Source of the DNA: Acidobacteriota bacterium
GTDB taxonomy: Bacteria; Acidobacteriota; Terriglobia; Terriglobales; SCQP01
Assembly (NCBI GenBank): GCA_021826505.1
Contig: JAKAZV010000012.1
Coordinates: 1 to 36,570 of the forward strand
DNA length: 36,570 nucleotides
Reading direction: 5' to 3'
Shown: positions 1-7,745 of the stretch, one piece after another
How the letters are laid out: the number at the start of each line of letters is the position of its first letter
How positions within the stretch are numbered: the first letter of the stretch is position 1
The notes under the pieces: generated by a model
What the model saw: the letters and a program-made list of their open reading frames with translations, nothing else
What the model was told of the DNA's origin: nothing
The model's database searches: none
Program-made: the position numbers and the translations under genes

Positions 1-357
1 GGGCAGTCGGCGGCAAGGACCTCAAAAGCCCGGCTGGTCGAGAGCGGCTCCAACACCTGGGATTCAGAAAAACCCCGGGAGCCAGAAGCCTCCCGATTGG
101 CAGCGAATAAATAATCCAAGCCGAGTCAAAGCCCAGCCGGCGCAAGCCGGCCCTGGTCAGGCAAAGCAAGGAGCCGCGGTTAGCTGCTGGTCGAGGATGG
201 CGGGCACTCGGGGTTTTTCATTTAGATCTTTAGACCTTATCCGGCAATGCTTCGGCGGCGCACCGGTAAAATCGCATTTTTATCTCCAGGGCCGAATGCT
301 GGAAAGGCGAATTAAAAAAAGTAGCCCCGCCGCATTTCTTCTGCTTACACTACCTGA

Positions 358-1275
358 ATGATCTGTCCCGCATGTCGCTCTGACAATGGCCCCGACGCCC
401 GCTTTTGCTCCCGCTGTGGCGCGGCGCTGGCGGCTGCGCCGGCTTCCCTGTCTTCACCCCAGCCATCCGGCGCGGAAAACTCCGCCGCCGCGGGCAAGCT
501 TGGCGCCGTGCCCTACTCCGTGGTCGGCTATGAAATGCAGGCCGCGAAGTTGCAATTAGGCGCGGGTCAAGCCGTTTTGGCCGAACCGGGGGCGCTGCTC
601 TACATGCGCGGCGATGTGCAGATGCAGACCGGCACTGGCGGCGGGCTGATGGCCGGGTTCAAGCGCGCCTTGGCCGGAGATTCGTTTTTTCTCACCCAGT
701 TCTCTTCCAATTCCTCCGGCGAGTTGGCCTTCGCCGCTCCCTACCCCGGCACCATCCATCCCGTCGAGATCGGCCAGACCGACTGGCTGTGCCAGCGCCA
801 TTCCTTTCTCTGCTGCAGCCCGGACGTGAGTGTCACCATCGCCTTCACTCAAAAGCTGGGGTACGGCATGTTCAGCGGCGAAGGTTTCATTTTGCAAAAG
901 CTCACCGGCCAGGGCTCGGCGCTGGTCCACGCGGGCGGGCATTTTATGCGTATGGAGCTGCAGGCGGGCGAGGAAATCCGCATCGATACCGGCAGCGTCG
1001 TCGCCTTCGACAGCCGCATCGCCTATCGCATCGAATTCGTCAAAGGCTTCAAAAACGTGCTGTTTGCCGGCGAAGGTCTGTTTTTTATCGTCCTCACCGG
1101 ACCTGGAACGGTCATCCTGCAAACTTTATCTTTTGACCGGCTGGTGAGCCGCATCGCCGCCCAGGCCGGCGCCCAATCCAATCAGGCTGGCATGGAAGTA
1201 GCCGGGCTGGGCGCGTTGGGGGGAATTCTGGGCGGGGTTCTGGGCGGCGGTGGTGGTGGCAGCGGCAGCTTTTAG
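358..1275 (+). CDS. AIM24/TIGR00266-family protein with N-terminal zinc ribbon
   Basis: N-terminus MICPACRSDNGPDARFCSRCG is a CxxC...CxxC zinc ribbon; the body (AVLAEPGALLYMRGDVQMQT...FVKGFKNVLFAGEGLFFIVLTGPGTVILQT) resembles AIM24-like proteins; Gly-rich tail. Confidence 0.8.
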   Translation: MICPACRSDNGPDARFCSRCGAALAAAPASLSSPQPSGAENSAAAGKLGAVPYSVVGYEMQAAKLQLGAGQAVLAEPGALLYMRGDVQMQTGTGGGLMAGFKRALAGDSFFLTQFSSNSSGELAFAAPYPGTIHPVEIGQTDWLCQRHSFLCCSPDVSVTIAFTQKLGYGMFSGEGFILQKLTGQGSALVHAGGHFMRMELQAGEEIRIDTGSVVAFDSRIAYRIEFVKGFKNVLFAGEGLFFIVLTGPGTVILQTLSFDRLVSRIAAQAGAQSNQAGMEVAGLGALGGILGGVLGGGGGGSGSF

Positions 1276-1289
1276 TTTCTTTAATGCCG

Positions 1290-3371
1290 CTAGCGTAGCT
1301 CTCCGCCCAGGGCGGTCAACGTTGCGCGAATGTGTTCCGCTCCTGCCTGCACTTCTTCATCGCGCAGGGTGCGGTCGGGTAGTTGCCAGCTGGCGCGCAA
1401 GAGCAGGTTTTTCATGCCCGCGGGAATCGGCTGACCGCGGAAAATTTCTACCGGCCGCACGGAGCTTAACCCCGGCAGCTCCAACTTTTCAATCGCCGCG
1501 GCAATGCTTTCCCACGCCACGGATTCCGGAAAAACACAGGAAAAATCCCGGCTGGCGGCGGGAAAGCGCGAGGGCGGCGCGATCATCCGGGCCGCGGCGC
1601 CGTGCGTCAGCAGCCATTCCAGGTCCAGGTCGCAAACCCAGGGCGCGGTGCGGAATTTCCAGCTAAGCGCCAGCCTGGGATGTAGCTGGCCCAGCACGCC
1701 CACGCAATGGCCGCCGGCCCGGATTTCGGCGCTGCGTCCGGGGTGCCAGATGCCGGCGCGCGCCGGCTGGTATTCACGCCGGCCGAGGCTAAAGCCGGAT
1801 AAGATCAACTCTGCTGCCGCCTTCAGGTCGTAAAAATCAAAGGCTCGACGCTCCCGCCAGGCGCCCTCGCCGCCGGCCGGACCGTAGCCGCCAAACGCCA
1901 GCCGGCGTGTTTCGCGGACTCGCAAGCCCTGGTCATGGCCGGCCTCGCGGCGCTGATAAATTTTCCCGATTTCAAACAGGCGCGCCGCGTCCAGCCCGCG
2001 GTTCTGATTGTGCAGCAGCAGTTCCAAAAGCGCCGGAAGGCTGGAAACCCGCAGCCAGGCTTGTTCTTCGTTCAGCGGGTTCGTGACCTCGACCGGAGTC
2101 AATTCCGCCGCGAATTCAGCGCAATGCTCCCGGCTGTCGAAGCTGAGCGACATGGCTTCGCTGAACCCGGCGCCCAATAGCTTCTGCCGCAGGGTTTTTT
2201 CCCGTGTCTGGCTGGGCGCGATCTTCACGGAACCGGAAAACGCGGGCAGCCGCGGGACAATTTGCTCATAGCCCCAGACGCGCGCCACTTCCTCGGCCAA
2301 ATCCGCCTCCATCCGCACATCCGGACGCCAGGAGGGCACCCGCACCCGCCAGACCCCGGCCGCGGCATTTTCCAGTTGAAAGCCCAGCCGGCGCAATATC
2401 TGTTTTGTCGGTTCGGTGGGAGGCGCGTTGCCCAGCCACTGCAGCAGGCATTTTTGCCGCAGCTCGATTTCCGGCGCCTTCCATCGCCGGGGATGAACAT
2501 CAATCAGGCCGGCCAGAATGCCGGCGCCCCGGGCATGGGCTTGTGCGGCGATGCGGTCGGCGGCCAGCGGCGCGGCCTCGGGATCGGCGCCGCGCTCGAA
2601 GCGATGGCTGGCATCGGTATGCAGGCCGAGCCGGCGGGCGCTGCGGCGAATCCCGGCCGGCTCAAACCAGGCGCTTTCGATCACTGCCCGCCGGGTTTTC
2701 GCGCTGATCGCGGTTTCCAGTCCGCCGATGATTCCCGCCAGCGCCACCGGGCGTTCGGCATCGGCGATCACCAGATCGCTCGTCTCCAGAACACGTTCCA
2801 CTTCATCCAGGCACAGCAGCTTTTCTCCGCTGCGGGCATAACGCACGCGCAGTTCCCCGCCTCGCAGCGTATCGGCATCGAAGGCGTGCGTCGGCTGGCC
2901 GGTTTCAAATAATGTGTAGTTGGTCAGATCGGCCAGGTGATTGATGGGCCGGGCGCCCATCTGCGTCAGGCGGTGCTGGATCAGGGCCGGAGAGTCGCCG
3001 ATCGTGACTTCTTCCAGAACTCGGGCGCAGTAACGGGCGCAAGCCTGGGGCGCATCAATATAAACCTGCAGCGCCGCGGCCGCCGGCGCGGCGGCTTCCT
3101 GGCGCTTGAGGTCAGGCTCGCCCGGAATGGCGGGGTTATGCGGCAAGGGCGCCAGGGTCTGCTCAAATAGCGCCGCCACTTCCCGGGCCACGCCATAATG
3201 CCCCAGGCAATCGGGACGATTGCTGGTGATCTCCAGATCGAGAACGGTCTCTTGATCCTGGCCCTCGATCGCCGCCACGGATAACCCGGCCATGGTCAGG
3301 CGCTCGGCGAATTCCTTTTCGCCGCCCGGCCAGTTCACGAATTCCCGCAGCCATGCCAGGGAAATGCGCAT
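1290..3371 (-). CDS. pheT: Phenylalanyl-tRNA synthetase beta subunit (short form)
   Basis: ITSNRPDCLGHYGVAREVA and VWGYEQI motifs and a C-terminal FDX-ACB-like domain; directly downstream of pheS. Confidence 0.93.
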   Translation of the reverse strand: MRISLAWLREFVNWPGGEKEFAERLTMAGLSVAAIEGQDQETVLDLEITSNRPDCLGHYGVAREVAALFEQTLAPLPHNPAIPGEPDLKRQEAAAPAAAALQVYIDAPQACARYCARVLEEVTIGDSPALIQHRLTQMGARPINHLADLTNYTLFETGQPTHAFDADTLRGGELRVRYARSGEKLLCLDEVERVLETSDLVIADAERPVALAGIIGGLETAISAKTRRAVIESAWFEPAGIRRSARRLGLHTDASHRFERGADPEAAPLAADRIAAQAHARGAGILAGLIDVHPRRWKAPEIELRQKCLLQWLGNAPPTEPTKQILRRLGFQLENAAAGVWRVRVPSWRPDVRMEADLAEEVARVWGYEQIVPRLPAFSGSVKIAPSQTREKTLRQKLLGAGFSEAMSLSFDSREHCAEFAAELTPVEVTNPLNEEQAWLRVSSLPALLELLLHNQNRGLDAARLFEIGKIYQRREAGHDQGLRVRETRRLAFGGYGPAGGEGAWRERRAFDFYDLKAAAELILSGFSLGRREYQPARAGIWHPGRSAEIRAGGHCVGVLGQLHPRLALSWKFRTAPWVCDLDLEWLLTHGAAARMIAPPSRFPAASRDFSCVFPESVAWESIAAAIEKLELPGLSSVRPVEIFRGQPIPAGMKNLLLRASWQLPDRTLRDEEVQAGAEHIRATLTALGGELR

Positions 3372-3374
3372 AGA

Positions 3375-4508
3375 TCAGGCCCCGTCCGCGTGTGCGGCAA
3401 ATTGCTCCAGGAAGCGAAGATCGCCGGAGTAGAAGCGCTGAATATCGTCTAATCCGTATAAAATCATGGCCATGCGCTCTACTCCCATGCCGAAGGCGAA
3501 GCCGCGCCATTTGCCGGTTTCATAGACTGGATTTTTTTTCGCCACGGCGCGAAACACTTCCGGGTGCACCATGCCGCAGCCCAGAACCTCGATCCAGCCA
3601 GTATTTTTGCAGGTGCGGCAACCGCTGCCCGCGCAGGCGAAGCAGGAGGCGTCCATCTCCGCGCTCGGTTCGGTAAAGGGAAAGTAGGAAGCGCGAAACC
3701 GGGTGCGGGTCGCGGCGCCAAACATGGCGCGGGCAAAATGTTCGAGCGTGCCTTTTAAGTCGGCGAAGGAAAGATCTTCGTCCACCGCCAGGCCCTCCAC
3801 CTGATGAAACATGGGAGAATGCGTGGCATCGGGCGCATCGCGCCGGTACACCCGGCCGGGCACCGCCACGCGCAGCGGCGGCGCTTGCTGCTCCATGACC
3901 CGAATCTGCCCCGGCGAGGTATGGGTGCGCAGTAAATGTCCGGGCAGGTCGGGCCCCAGATACAGCGTGTCCTGGTCATCCCGCGCGGGATGGGATTCGG
4001 GTATGTTGAGCGCGTCAAAGTTATACCACGCGCTCTCCATTTCCGGCCCTTCCGCCAGTGAATAGCCCAGGCCGTGAAAAATTCCCAGGATCCGCTCCGT
4101 GACCTGGGTTAATGGATGGGAGGCGCCGCGCGGGGCGCGGGCCGGCAAGGTCACATCCAGGGTTTCGGACGCCAGTTGTGCTTGCAGCCGCGCCGCTTCC
4201 AGAACCGCCTCAATCCGTTCCATTGCCGCTTCTGCTTCGCCGCGAAGACGGTTAAGCTGCTGCCCGATGAGTTTCTTTGCCTCCCCGGGAGCGGGTTTCA
4301 GCCAATGCTCGTTCAGTTGCGCCAGCAGGCCTTGTTTCCGCCCCAGCCAGCCATCGCGAAATGCCTGCAGCTCGGCGGCGTTGCCGGCTTGCGCGGCCTT
4401 TTCCACGCTTTCCGCCTCCCGCAGAAACTGCCCGCGGTAGGTTTCCAGCTGCGCAACAACTCCCTCTGGGCTGGCCGGAAGGGAGACGATCTGCGGGTAT
4501 TCCGGCAT
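3375..4508 (-). CDS. pheS: Phenylalanyl-tRNA synthetase alpha subunit
   Basis: Class II aaRS motifs (LRTHTSPGQIRVM, GRVYRRDAPDATHSPMFHQVEGL, FAFGMGVERMAMILYG). Start chosen at MPEYPQ (4508); ATG 4526 and TTG 4544 are in-frame alternatives. Confidence 0.93.
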   Translation of the reverse strand: MPEYPQIVSLPASPEGVVAQLETYRGQFLREAESVEKAAQAGNAAELQAFRDGWLGRKQGLLAQLNEHWLKPAPGEAKKLIGQQLNRLRGEAEAAMERIEAVLEAARLQAQLASETLDVTLPARAPRGASHPLTQVTERILGIFHGLGYSLAEGPEMESAWYNFDALNIPESHPARDDQDTLYLGPDLPGHLLRTHTSPGQIRVMEQQAPPLRVAVPGRVYRRDAPDATHSPMFHQVEGLAVDEDLSFADLKGTLEHFARAMFGAATRTRFRASYFPFTEPSAEMDASCFACAGSGCRTCKNTGWIEVLGCGMVHPEVFRAVAKKNPVYETGKWRGFAFGMGVERMAMILYGLDDIQRFYSGDLRFLEQFAAHADGA

Positions 4509-4515
4509 CAGTACA

Positions 4516-4551
4516 TTATTGAGCATGGGGGTTTTGCATGGCAAAACCCAT
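4516..4551 (-). CDS. Candidate upstream leader peptide MGFAMQNPHAQ
   Basis: ATG..TAA of 12 codons preceded by GGGGGG (spacing 7), in a different frame from pheS, ending just before the pheS ATG. Confidence 0.2.
   Translation of the reverse strand: MGFAMQNPHAQ
4529..4549 (-). promoter_or_regulatory. Hairpin directly upstream of pheS
   Basis: Perfect 9-bp inverted repeat GGGTTTTGC-ATG-GCAAAACCC (plus-strand reading). Confidence 0.6.
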
Positions 4552-4561
4552 ATAAGCGCCC

Positions 4562-4590
4562 CCCTATCGCGCCCTATGGGCGTGATAGGG
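4562..4590 (-). promoter_or_regulatory. Hairpin in the rplT-pheS spacer
   Basis: CCCTATC-G-CGCCC-TAT-GGGCG-T-GATAGGG (plus reading): 12 bp plus one wobble/mismatch, 3-nt loop. Confidence 0.6.
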
Positions 4591-4631
4591 CAATCGTGGG
4601 TGAGTCAAGCGGCCGCGACGGCCCCGGGGCT

Positions 4632-5003
4632 TCAGGCTGCGGGCGTGCGCGCCAGCGCGGCGCGGGCCTGGCTGGCCAGGGCCGCAAATCCCGATGCATC
4701 CTCGACCGCTATGTCGGCCAGAATTTTGCGGTCCAGTTCCACCCCGGCCAGCTTGAGGCCATGCATGAACTGCCCATAGGTGAGCTGGTGGGCGCGCGCT
4801 CCGGCATTGATGCGGGCGATCCACAGTGAGCGGAACTGGCGTTTGCGTTCCTTGCGGCCGCGGTAAGCGAACTTCAAGGCGCGCTCGCTGGCCTCTTTGG
4901 CTGAACGGTAAAGCTTGCTCTTGGTGAGGAAAAAGCCGGAGGTGAGGTCTAAATACTTTTTGCGGCGCTGCCGGCGATGGCTGCCGCGTTTGACTCGAGG
5001 CAT
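4632..5003 (-). CDS. rplT: 50S ribosomal protein L20
   Basis: [70 protein letters not shown] is typical L20; GGGAGA SD before ATG. Confidence 0.97.
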   Translation of the reverse strand: MPRVKRGSHRRQRRKKYLDLTSGFFLTKSKLYRSAKEASERALKFAYRGRKERKRQFRSLWIARINAGARAHQLTYGQFMHGLKLAGVELDRKILADIAVEDASGFAALASQARAALARTPAA

Positions 5004-5171
5004 CGTTTTCTCCCGTCCGCTTGAAAGCGGCGCATTTCATTTCCCGGCCAGGCACGATTGAGCCTGGACTCAGGTCTCGCCGGCGGCCAAACCGCCGGTG
5101 TGAGCTCTCCCTGGCTATAAAGCCAAGGGCCCTGAAGCCAGACTTCCCGCCTGGCTCTTTTCCATTTTACC
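5004..5171 (-). promoter_or_regulatory. Structured rpmI-rplT intercistronic leader (five hairpins), candidate L20 autoregulatory element
   Basis: Inverted repeats at 5136-5141/5151-5156, 5109-5116/5121-5128, 5080-5086/5092-5098, 5048-5053/5062-5067 and 5017-5021/5026-5030. Confidence 0.45.
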
Positions 5172-5369
5172 TTATTCGTAAGGAATCATGCGGGCCACCC
5201 GGCGTTGATCGGCCGGGCTGATGAGGGTATCCGCATCCAGTTTGCGCTTGCGCTTGGTAGTTTTGGTGGTCAGAATATGGCGGGCAAAGGCATGGCCGCG
5301 GACAATTTTGCCGCTGCCGGTCTTGCGAAAGCGCTTGGCCGCGCCCTTATGCGTTTTGAGTTTCGGCAT
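5172..5369 (-). CDS. rpmI: 50S ribosomal protein L35
   Basis: [45 protein letters not shown] is typical L35; overlaps the infC 3' end by 23 nt. Confidence 0.97.
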   Translation of the reverse strand: MPKLKTHKGAAKRFRKTGSGKIVRGHAFARHILTTKTTKRKRKLDADTLISPADQRRVARMIPYE

Positions 5370-5934
5370 GCTTGGGTCCTGTTCTCGAAGCGGGCGCGGC
5401 TTTTTTGGGAGCCAGAATGGCGGTCAGGGTATTGCCCTCCATGCGCGGACGGAATTCGACCTGTGCGGCCGCGTCCACATCCGCCAGCAGGCGGTTAATC
5501 AGCGCGAACCCGATTTCCTTGTGCGTAATTTCCCGGCCGCGGAAGCGAACCATGGCTTTGACTTTGTCGCCCTCGCCCAGGAAACGCACAATATTGTTTT
5601 TCTTGAACTCGTAATCGTGATCGTCACAATTGGGAAAGAACTTGATTTCCTTGATGACGATGTTTTTCTGATGCTTGCGCGCCTCGCGCGCCTTCTTTTC
5701 CATCTGGTACTGGTATTTGCCGTAATCCATGATGCGGCAAACCGGAGGCTGCGCGGTGGGCGAAACCTCAACCAGATCCAACTGGCGCTGGCGCGCCACC
5801 GTCAGCGCTTCCTGCGGCGGCATAATGCCCAGTTGCTTGCCTTCGTCATCAATCACGCGAATTTCCCGGGCGCGAATGCGCTCATTAATTCGGGTTCGCG
5901 GTTCAGGCATCCGGCGCGGACGATAGTCGGCGAT
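5347..5934 (-). CDS. infC: Translation initiation factor IF-3, predicted ATC start
   Basis: [24 protein letters not shown]...[25 protein letters not shown] is IF-3. AGGAGG (5940-5945) lies 5 nt before an in-frame ATC (5934-5932); the upstream ATG at 6015 has no comparable SD and lies at the predicted promoter. Confidence 0.85.
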   Translation of the reverse strand: MADYRPRRMPEPRTRINERIRAREIRVIDDEGKQLGIMPPQEALTVARQRQLDLVEVSPTAQPPVCRIMDYGKYQYQMEKKAREARKHQKNIVIKEIKFFPNCDDHDYEFKKNNIVRFLGEGDKVKAMVRFRGREITHKEIGFALINRLLADVDAAAQVEFRPRMEGNTLTAILAPKKAAPASRTGPKHAETQNA

Positions 5935-6005
5935 AAAATCCTCCTGTCGCGGCCCAGACACGTCTTGCGCCTCGCGGGCGCAAATAGACTCTTGACCGCC
6001 GTTCA

Positions 6006-6014
6006 AGTATAACA
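6006..6014 (-). promoter_or_regulatory. Extended -10 promoter (TGTTATACT) for the infC operon
   Basis: Minus-strand TG-T-TATACT about 70 nt upstream of the ATC start. Confidence 0.45.
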
Positions 6015-6158
6015 TGGCGGTCCGCTATGGCATCCATGCCATGGTTGCCGCGGAAAGCCTTACAATGGAAGATGAAAAAATTTCCTGACTACGAAATAAC
6101 CCTGGCGTGCGTCTAATTGAGTGCATACCCACGGGACGAATCTCATTAAGGAGTGGCA

Positions 6159-7673
6159 ATGGCAAATTCAGGTTCCATCTGGAATGGCGCCAAGGCGCAC
6201 AAAGGCCTGGTTCTAACTCTGGTCACCGCGGTGCTGGCCGGCTCTCTGGCGCTCTATCGCACCGCTCAACACGGCCATCCGGCCCCGGTTCACTATAAGC
6301 TTTCCAGCCTCAAGCCGCTGCGGGGGCGGGCCATTGCGCCGCTGTTGGCTTTGAATCAGGCGCGGGAAGCGATCGTGAGCCGCATCATGCCGGCTGTGGT
6401 CAATATCGCGGTCACCGCCAAGCGCAAGCCACAAAGTGGATTCCAGCAGAATTCCCCGTTCAACCAATTATTTCCGTTCTTTCAGGCGCCCCATCAGCCC
6501 CAATTTGATCAAGGCATCGGCTCGGGCTTCATCATCTCGCCCGAGGGCTATATTGTGACCAACCGGCACGTGGTGGCCAATGCGACCTATGTCGAAGTCA
6601 CCATGCACAATCATGTGAAATACCGCGGCAAGGTGTTGGGAACCGACGCGCTCACCGACTTGGCCGTGGTAAAAATCAATGCTCAAAATCTGCCCAGCGT
6701 CCCCTGGGGCGATTCCCGCAAACTGCGGGTGGGAGATGCCGTGTTGGCCTTCGGCAATCCCTTTATGCTGAATTTTACTGTGACGCATGGCATCATCAGC
6801 GGCCTGCACCGCGGGAGTTATCTGGAAAGTCATCGCGCGGCTTCGGATATGATACAAACCGATACGCCGATTAATCCCGGCAACAGCGGCGGTCCGCTGG
6901 TGGACGCGCATGGGGATGTCATCGGTATTGATGCCGCTATTTTGACTCCCTCCGGCGCCTTTGCCGGCGTGGGCTACGCCATACCCAGCGATCTGGCCCG
7001 TCCGATCACGGACCAGATCATCCGTTTCGGGCATGTTGAACATGGATTTCTTGGCGTCGGTCTGAATGCTTTGACTCCTTCCAAAGCTCGCTTCTTTGGG
7101 CTTCCAGCCAATGCCAGCGGAGTTTTGATCAGCAGCGTCATCCCCCATGATCCCGGCGCCAAAGCCGGCATGGAAGAAGGGGATGTGATCGTTAGCTATG
7201 ATCACCATCCCATCCATTCCATGGGGCAGCTGCAGGTGTTTGTGCAACTGACACGGCCGGGAACCCGGGTTCCCATCGGCATCATGCGCAACGGCAAGCC
7301 CATGACGCTGCATGCCACCGTGGGTCAATTCCATCAACCCGCGCGCAAGTCCTCGAAAACCGGAGAAATCAAAACTTCCGGCGTTCGCCTGGGCATTCAG
7401 TTTGAAACCCTGACTCAGCAGATTCGCGATCAGTTGAATATTCCCAGCAATATTCATGGCGCCATTATTGAATCGGTGGTGCCCGGCAGCCCGGCTTATA
7501 ATGCCGAACTGCGCCGCGGCATGGTGATTCAGGAAGTCAACCGCCAGCCGGTGACGGGCGCGCGGCAGCTTCAATCGCTGCTGGCCTCGGCCCCGGCGGG
7601 AAAATCGGTGTTGTTGCTGGTTTATCTCAATGGCGGCAGCGCCTTCATCGTGGTTCGCATGAATCATCCCTAA
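6159..7673 (+). CDS. HtrA/DegP-type S1C serine protease with PDZ domains
   Basis: Catalytic triad contexts NRHVVA, DALTDLAVVKI and NPGNSGGPL; C-terminal PDZ-like repeats; AAGGAG SD 5 nt before ATG 6159 (the track's GTG at 6153 overlaps the SD). Confidence 0.93.
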   Translation: MANSGSIWNGAKAHKGLVLTLVTAVLAGSLALYRTAQHGHPAPVHYKLSSLKPLRGRAIAPLLALNQAREAIVSRIMPAVVNIAVTAKRKPQSGFQQNSPFNQLFPFFQAPHQPQFDQGIGSGFIISPEGYIVTNRHVVANATYVEVTMHNHVKYRGKVLGTDALTDLAVVKINAQNLPSVPWGDSRKLRVGDAVLAFGNPFMLNFTVTHGIISGLHRGSYLESHRAASDMIQTDTPINPGNSGGPLVDAHGDVIGIDAAILTPSGAFAGVGYAIPSDLARPITDQIIRFGHVEHGFLGVGLNALTPSKARFFGLPANASGVLISSVIPHDPGAKAGMEEGDVIVSYDHHPIHSMGQLQVFVQLTRPGTRVPIGIMRNGKPMTLHATVGQFHQPARKSSKTGEIKTSGVRLGIQFETLTQQIRDQLNIPSNIHGAIIESVVPGSPAYNAELRRGMVIQEVNRQPVTGARQLQSLLASAPAGKSVLLLVYLNGGSAFIVVRMNHP

Positions 7674-7697
7674 ACTGTTGGCATCCGAATGCCCTCC

Positions 7698-7736
7698 ATT
7701 CCCGCCCCGGCGGCCGTCGGGGCGGGAATTTTCTTT
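7698..7736 (+). terminator. Rho-independent terminator after htrA
   Basis: 12-bp perfect stem ATTCCCGCCCCG/CGGGGCGGGAAT (7698-7709/7718-7729), 8-nt loop, TTTTCTTT tail. Confidence 0.85.
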
Positions 7737-7745
7737 ATTACCCTC

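Noticed and set aside
2-361. Plus-strand open frame without start (Pro/Gln-rich, ...GPQKPGWSRAAPTPGIQKNPGSQKPPDWQ...) ending in an ATGA overlap with the AIM24 gene
   Set aside because: Could be the 3' end of a truncated gene, but there is no recognisable domain and open frames of this length occur by chance at this GC content; needs upstream sequence.
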